Shown here piece by piece: positions 5,966-9,457 of a DNA stretch of 9,457 bases (the first letter of the stretch is position 1; every line of letters begins with the position of its first letter). Origin of the DNA: an archaeon. GTDB lineage: Archaea > Iainarchaeota > Iainarchaeia > Iainarchaeales > Iainarchaeaceae. The position numbers were made by a program, and so were the translations under genes. A model generated the notes under the pieces. That model was given only the letters and a program-made list of their open reading frames with translations. It did no database searches and was not told where the DNA came from. The stretch is from the NCBI GenBank assembly GCA_005239615.1, contig SBBR01000039.1:1-9457 (forward strand), read 5' to 3'.

Positions 5966-7270
5966 TCATCTGAACCTGTTTTTTACCGTATGCATAGCAG
6001 TATCCAGAAAGAAACGGAGGTCTGCTGCCCTAGGGACAAAATCTATTTCATACCCGTGCTTAGAAATATCAATTGAGAGGTATGCCAGCTGCAGCGCCCT
6101 ATTTACTATAAGAGCGACCACAATGCCAAACACGCCATAATTCTGAATCAGGTAATACCCGGGCACTATCGACGCGACCAGCATTATTACGCTGCCATTT
6201 ACCAGAACGTCGTTCCTTTTGATGGCCCTGTAAAACGAGCCTAGGGAGATGTCAAAAGTCAAGAGAAAATATACTGCAAAAAATGGAATGAGGGACGATG
6301 CCTCATAATAACTAGGGAAGAAAATTTCCAGGAAGAACGACCCAAAAATTAGCAATGCCGTTGAAAAAGCCACCGACAGGAGAAGGTAAAACTTTATGTT
6401 CTTTGACACTGTTTTACACAGGACTTGCCGGTTATTTTCCTGCGCGCTTATGGTTGGCAGCAATACGGTATTCATTGACACTATTGGCAGTTCCATGAAA
6501 TACGTGCTGACTTTGAGCACCAGGTAGTAAAAGCCGAGTTTCGCCGGGTCTACAAATACCACAATCAAAAACAGGATTATTTGGCTGGACGCCCTTCTCA
6601 ATACAACTAGAAGAAATGAAAAGAAAGCAAATCTTTTTATTGGTCTCCAGTCAATTGGGGTGGGACGCAAAGGGATTGTTTTGCAATAAACGAATCCCAG
6701 CATAGCAGTCCCCAACAGAGATAACATTTTTGCGTATACTACACCTAATACTCCGGCATTCAACACAAAAATAAAAAAAACTGACAGCGCTATATTTAAT
6801 GTATTTTCAGCAATTGTCAGCTTGAGAATTTTCCCGAACATTCTAGCGCCAGAGAGGGCACTAATCAGAAGGTTTGACAAACTGTTAACGAAAATCAGTG
6901 CGGCAATGGCACGCACAAGCTCGGTGCTCCCTTGGTTAGCAAGAATTAGTATCAGATTGGGAAACAGAAAAACGACTGCTGAAAAAAACAGTGCCACCAA
7001 GAACCCGATTTTTAGAAGATCCCAAAGAAGAGCCTTGTTTCTCTGCTTGGGAATAAAGGTCACAAGTATCTCTGATAAGACAACAAAGCCAAATAGCGAC
7101 GCAATGTTCGACATGAAATCAAGAAGGAAGGCCAGCAGCCCGTATTGGGCTGGCCCAAGGGCATTTGCCACTATAAAAATATACAGGAAACCAGCAAGGA
7201 CAGAAAATACGTTCGCCGAATAGGACCAAAACGCATTTTTTATGAATTCCTTCTTATATAAATCCGACAT
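5966..7270 (-). CDS. Wzx/PST-type polysaccharide flippase
   Basis: This 434-residue multi-spanning membrane protein resembles the polysaccharide transporters of the MOP superfamily, which flip lipid-linked oligosaccharides from the cytoplasmic to the outer face. Seen: about twelve to fourteen hydrophobic segments, an N-terminal FWSYSANVFSVLAGF followed by IVANALGPAQYGLLAF (the G-P-x-x-Y/F-G turn typical of the family), and a mid-protein region FYYLVLKVSTYF of the kind found in these transporters. The length suits the family. The start is ATG 7270, with AGGTGA at 7275-7280. It lies downstream of the GT-C gene on the same strand, separated by 180 bases, and meets the 5351 methyltransferase tail to tail. 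An A8 run (6773-6780 on the plus strand) lies within it. It would export the glycan made by the neighbouring enzymes. Confidence 0.88.
   Translation of the reverse strand: MSDLYKKEFIKNAFWSYSANVFSVLAGFLYIFIVANALGPAQYGLLAFLLDFMSNIASLFGFVVLSEILVTFIPKQRNKALLWDLLKIGFLVALFFSAVVFLFPNLILILANQGSTELVRAIAALIFVNSLSNLLISALSGARMFGKILKLTIAENTLNIALSVFFIFVLNAGVLGVVYAKMLSLLGTAMLGFVYCKTIPLRPTPIDWRPIKRFAFFSFLLVVLRRASSQIILFLIVVFVDPAKLGFYYLVLKVSTYFMELPIVSMNTVLLPTISAQENNRQVLCKTVSKNIKFYLLLSVAFSTALLIFGSFFLEIFFPSYYEASSLIPFFAVYFLLTFDISLGSFYRAIKRNDVLVNGSVIMLVASIVPGYYLIQNYGVFGIVVALIVNRALQLAYLSIDISKHGYEIDFVPRAADLRFFLDTAMHTVKNRFR
5979..5984 (+). terminator. T6 tract past the convergent gene end
   Basis: TTTTTT lies 17 bases after the TAG of the 5351 methyltransferase, inside the 3' end of the opposing flippase gene. 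Archaeal RNA polymerase can stop at oligo-T, so this may end the plus-strand message. No hairpin was seen. Confidence 0.25.
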
Positions 7271-7274
7271 TAGC

Positions 7275-7280
7275 TCACCT
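7275..7280 (-). promoter_or_regulatory. Ribosome-binding site of the flippase
   Basis: AGGTGA on the minus strand ends four bases before ATG 7270. It is a full match to the core anti-Shine-Dalgarno sequence and fixes the start of the flippase. Confidence 0.65.
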
Positions 7281-7308
7281 GACCTATTGCCATAGTATGT
7301 TTCCCATT

Positions 7309-7443
7309 TCAGGCCTTGAAAGCCCTGTTGCCACCAAAGCTAAACGGAAAATACGGTCGTGACAGAAATAATGAATCAAGGCGTGGCATTAATCCCACCA
7401 AAATTTTTCCGTGGCCAGGCATTCGAAATGAATGGTTAAACAT
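7309..7443 (-). CDS. Possible 44-residue small ORF, doubtful
   Basis: An open frame from ATG 7443 to TGA 7309-7311 fills most of the gap between the GT-C gene and the flippase on their strand. It begins MFNHSFRMPGHGKIL and ends GGNRAFKA. I recognise no domain, membrane segment or family, and there is no ribosome-binding site before it. It starts 7 bases after the GT-C stop, as an operon gene might. A chance frame is the more likely explanation; otherwise the 180-base gap (7271-7450) holds only the flippase ribosome-binding site and weak inverted repeats such as TTGAA/TTCAA at 7443-7447/7454-7458. Confidence 0.12.
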   Translation of the reverse strand: MFNHSFRMPGHGKILVGLMPRLDSLFLSRPYFPFSFGGNRAFKA

Positions 7444-7450
7444 TGAACAG

Positions 7451-8926
7451 TCATTCAACCACACCTCCCCATTTCCATTTATATATCTTTATCCTGTGTG
7501 GCTTATCGGCGGAAAATATCAGCCCCAGTCTCCCGGAATTCTCCAATATAAAATTTTCCATCATGGCGCGTTCCTGGTTTATTACCTGCTGCCTCGCGGT
7601 ATCCCTGGACTCAAGATTTGAATAACTCAGGTCCAAGATATAAGTGTCCTTCCCCAGCGTTTCCAAGAGATTAATATTATTGCCCACCGAGCCCAAGTCC
7701 AAATAAGGACTGACATTCAGGTAACGTGCCCTCGTAAGGTCGGGAGCCATTGAGTACATGCAGTCGTCGGAACTCCCGATTAAAAGGGCGCCTTTTGGCA
7801 CATATGTCTGCACAGCATCGTAAACCCACCGTCGTGATTCGGTAAAATTATAGTGTAAAACTGAAGCATAGACTGCCCCACTGCACGCGAGCACAAGAAC
7901 CACCCAGAAAAAAGTCTGCCGGTTTACTTTCAGTTTATCGACAAGCGACTGGAACACAAAAGAGTACGGGATAAGGAGCAACCCTAATAACGGCAGAAGG
8001 TACCTGAGCCTCGAAATAAAGATGTTTTCGACAGTCACAGGAAATGAAAAAAAATCAGTGAAGCGAGAGCTTATTATAAGATATGCAATTGAAAGGATGG
8101 CGAACTGTACAGCGAACTTTTTACCATTAAAAAACACAGGCGAGACAAGCATTCCGGGAAATACAAACGCAAGTATCATAAGATAAGCCATAAAAGTTGG
8201 CACTCCAAAGGACAGTATTGAGGAAAGAAGCGAAACGCTGGTGCCATAACCAGAATTAAAAGGCCCCGAGTAAACAAAAGAATTGAAAAAGACAATCACA
8301 AACAGCAAAGGGACGAACCCTATTGCCATCTGAAACAGTTTTTGCCTGTTCTTGAAAGCCAATGGCAGGCCAAAGGCAACGAAGCCAACAACCGCATCAT
8401 ACCTCACAAGCGCGGAGAGCCCAAAACAAAAACCGGATGCCGTCCAGCTGAATTTCCCCTCCCGAATATAAAAATAGAACCCCGCAAGGAAACCAGTAAG
8501 GACCAGAAGTTCACTATACAGAGTCCTGCTTTCCCAAAGCAAGACAGGGAAGAACAGGTAAAGTACAGTGAATCTTGGATCAATCTTTAAGCGCCTAAGA
8601 ATAAAATAGAAAATAGCAGCATTAACCAAATGTATAAAAAGGCCAGATAACATCACAGCGCCAAGCCCAAAATAAGTGAATGGCACCAATGCAATAGAAC
8701 GCCCAATGAACTGCGAGGCGACAAAACCATGCTCATTGTGGATGGTCGCACGGCACGCCAGCTCGGGGTTCTTCTCGCCGACTTTCCCTTCCCTTAGCAG
8801 AATCGCATTTTTCAGGAAAGCATGCTCATCGATTGACGTGTATATAGCTGGGAAGAAGGCAACAAAGATTATCGAGAATGCTGAGACGGCCAATAAAAAG
8901 AATTTGTGTTCAGAAAAAGAAAACAT
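7451..8926 (-). CDS. Multi-spanning GT-C-type glycosyltransferase (GT39/ArnT-like)
   Basis: This 491-residue membrane protein has about ten to twelve hydrophobic segments and a soluble C-terminal part of about 105 residues. The first extracytoplasmic loop carries an acidic pair in YTSIDEHAF (Asp33, Glu34), the placement of the catalytic acidic residues in PMT/ArnT-like GT-C enzymes. Further family-like features are FIGRSIALVPFT (73-84), ESRTLYSELL (132-141) and LSALVRYDA (170-178). Such enzymes use polyprenyl-phosphate sugars on the outer face of the membrane, so this one could finish the flipped glycan or modify a protein or lipid. ATG 8926 has GGTGA seven bases upstream; TTG 8929 is four bases away and less likely. 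The family call is by topology and motifs and is less sure than for the other genes. An A8 run lies at 8047-8054. Confidence 0.75.
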   Translation of the reverse strand: MFSFSEHKFFLLAVSAFSIIFVAFFPAIYTSIDEHAFLKNAILLREGKVGEKNPELACRATIHNEHGFVASQFIGRSIALVPFTYFGLGAVMLSGLFIHLVNAAIFYFILRRLKIDPRFTVLYLFFPVLLWESRTLYSELLVLTGFLAGFYFYIREGKFSWTASGFCFGLSALVRYDAVVGFVAFGLPLAFKNRQKLFQMAIGFVPLLFVIVFFNSFVYSGPFNSGYGTSVSLLSSILSFGVPTFMAYLMILAFVFPGMLVSPVFFNGKKFAVQFAILSIAYLIISSRFTDFFSFPVTVENIFISRLRYLLPLLGLLLIPYSFVFQSLVDKLKVNRQTFFWVVLVLACSGAVYASVLHYNFTESRRWVYDAVQTYVPKGALLIGSSDDCMYSMAPDLTRARYLNVSPYLDLGSVGNNINLLETLGKDTYILDLSYSNLESRDTARQQVINQERAMMENFILENSGRLGLIFSADKPHRIKIYKWKWGGVVE

Positions 8927-8933
8927 CAAGAAT

Positions 8934-8938
8934 TCACC
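8934..8938 (-). promoter_or_regulatory. Ribosome-binding site of the GT-C gene
   Basis: GGTGA on the minus strand (TCACC as written) lies seven bases from ATG 8926 and four from TTG 8929, favouring the ATG. Confidence 0.55.
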
Positions 8939-8949
8939 AGTTGAAAAAC

Positions 8950-8980
8950 TTATAATATCTTTAGTTTAGTTGCCTTTAAA
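8950..8980 (-). promoter_or_regulatory. Possible promoter of the GT-C gene
   Basis: Two TATA-like boxes lie upstream: TTATAA (8950-8955), preceded on the minus strand by purine-rich AAAGAT, and TTTAAA (8975-8980). The nearer would start transcription at about 8927, leaving no room for the ribosome-binding site at 8934-8938. The farther would give a leader of about 25 bases that includes it, so I favour the farther box. Activity is inferred from position only. Confidence 0.35.
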
Positions 8981-9010
8981 GAGATTGGTACGAACAAAAT
9001 TTGAAAGGTT

Positions 9011-9022
9011 AAAAAAAGAAAA
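9011..9022 (-). terminator. Oligo-T terminator after the dehydrogenase gene
   Basis: On the minus strand TTTTCTTTTTTT begins 19 bases past the dehydrogenase stop. A T-rich tract without a strong hairpin is the usual archaeal terminator. It separates the dehydrogenase from the GT-C gene, which has its own promoter-like boxes. Confidence 0.5.
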
Positions 9023-9040
9023 TAGTGCCAGCTTGCCCGA

Positions 9041-9457
9041 TTATAGGGTGATGTAGGTTATACTTTTGGCCTTGGCATATGGCACGAGGTTCCACACATC
9101 TACAACAACCACTTTCCTGTCAAGTTTTTTAATCTGGCTCTGCACCTCTGGAGAAGTGTACTTAATATTATTGTTCGCAACTACAATGCATTGGAAGGCA
9201 TTGATGCCTTCTTCAAAGCTCACACATGGAATGCCAATGACCCGCAGCTTTTCTTCAGGCACCACAAAGTCATGGCATGCGATGTTTACATAGCCATTAG
9301 CCTGAAGGTCACGTATGAGTGCTATTGCTGGGGAACCCCGGATGTCATCGGTTTCCGGCATTCCCTTGAAGGCAATGCCCGTCACGAATATGGCGGCTTG
9401 TGGCGGCAAATTTCCCCTTATTTTTTCCGAGACGAGCTTTGGGAGGTAATCGTTGAC
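9041..9457 (-). CDS. Nucleotide-sugar dehydrogenase, C-terminal part
   Basis: This is the last 138 residues of a UDP-glucose/GDP-mannose dehydrogenase family protein; the N terminus lies beyond the right edge. These enzymes oxidise a UDP- or GDP-sugar at C6 twice with NAD to give a uronic acid. Seen: VNDYLPKLV at the window edge, matching the conserved helix before the C-terminal domain; then the hallmark GIAFKGMPETDDIRGSP (residues 27-43 of the visible part), the C-terminal nucleotide-binding domain motif; then VVVVDVWNLV near the end. The apparent start at 9409 is only an in-frame TTG; the reading frame continues unbroken to 9457. I cannot tell UDP-glucose, UDP-HexNAc and GDP-mannose enzymes apart from this part. 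It would supply an acidic sugar for the neighbouring glycosyltransferases. Confidence 0.9.
   Translation of the reverse strand, partial: VNDYLPKLVSEKIRGNLPPQAAIFVTGIAFKGMPETDDIRGSPAIALIRDLQANGYVNIACHDFVVPEEKLRVIGIPCVSFEEGINAFQCIVVANNNIKYTSPEVQSQIKKLDRKVVVVDVWNLVPYAKAKSITYITL

Noticed and set aside
7316..7621. Plus-strand open frames opposite the GT-C gene end
   Set aside because: They are antisense to a well-supported membrane protein over most of their length and show no domain.
1..9457. CRISPR array, insertion sequence or transposase, phage genes, rRNA
   Set aside because: No regularly spaced repeats, terminal inverted repeats with a transposase, phage proteins or rRNA-like conserved segments were found on either strand.

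Overview
This window is a stretch of a cell-surface glycan locus. The host is probably an archaeon. The reasons are Shine-Dalgarno sites of the GGTGA type, AT boxes resembling archaeal TATA elements (TTTTAAAA, TTTAAA) upstream of genes, frequent AGG arginine and ATA isoleucine codons, and an oligo-T tract rather than a clear hairpin terminator after the dehydrogenase gene. I cannot fix the lineage from the sequence. A bacterium is not excluded, because the gene families occur in both domains.

Layout. Bases 1-161 hold no confident gene, but have GC-rich inverted repeats and fragments of open frames. An FkbM-family methyltransferase follows on the minus strand (162-968). Bases 969-1247 form a divergent intergenic region that is unusually rich in inverted repeats and ends in a hairpin plus T-run just before the next gene. 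A tight plus-strand operon runs from 1248 to 5197: a class I methyltransferase, a membrane-anchored family 2 glycosyltransferase, a family 4 glycosyltransferase and a WbuB-like family 4 glycosyltransferase. The last two junctions are ATGA overlaps. After a 153-base leader containing a repeated 13-mer comes another class I methyltransferase (5351-5962). It converges, 3 bases apart, on a minus-strand group read from the right edge leftward: a nucleotide-sugar dehydrogenase (C-terminal part only, 9041-9457), a multi-spanning GT-C-type glycosyltransferase (7451-8926) and a Wzx/PST-type flippase (5966-7270).

How the genes fit together (inference from families). The dehydrogenase would make a uronic-acid-type nucleotide sugar. 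The three soluble or membrane-associated glycosyltransferases would build a lipid-linked oligosaccharide on the cytoplasmic face. The three methyltransferases could O-methylate sugars. The flippase would move the lipid-linked glycan across the membrane, and the GT-C enzyme would add a sugar from a polyprenyl-phosphate donor on the outer face. No oligosaccharyltransferase (AglB), polymerase or ligase is visible, so capsule, S-layer glycan and glycolipid all remain possible.

Points most worth a second look: the hairpin-dense element at about 1046-1231, homopolymer runs of 8-10 bases in or just before six of the surface-glycan genes, an A9 run where a one-base slip would fuse two glycosyltransferases, and the 29-base-spaced duplication before the 5351 methyltransferase.
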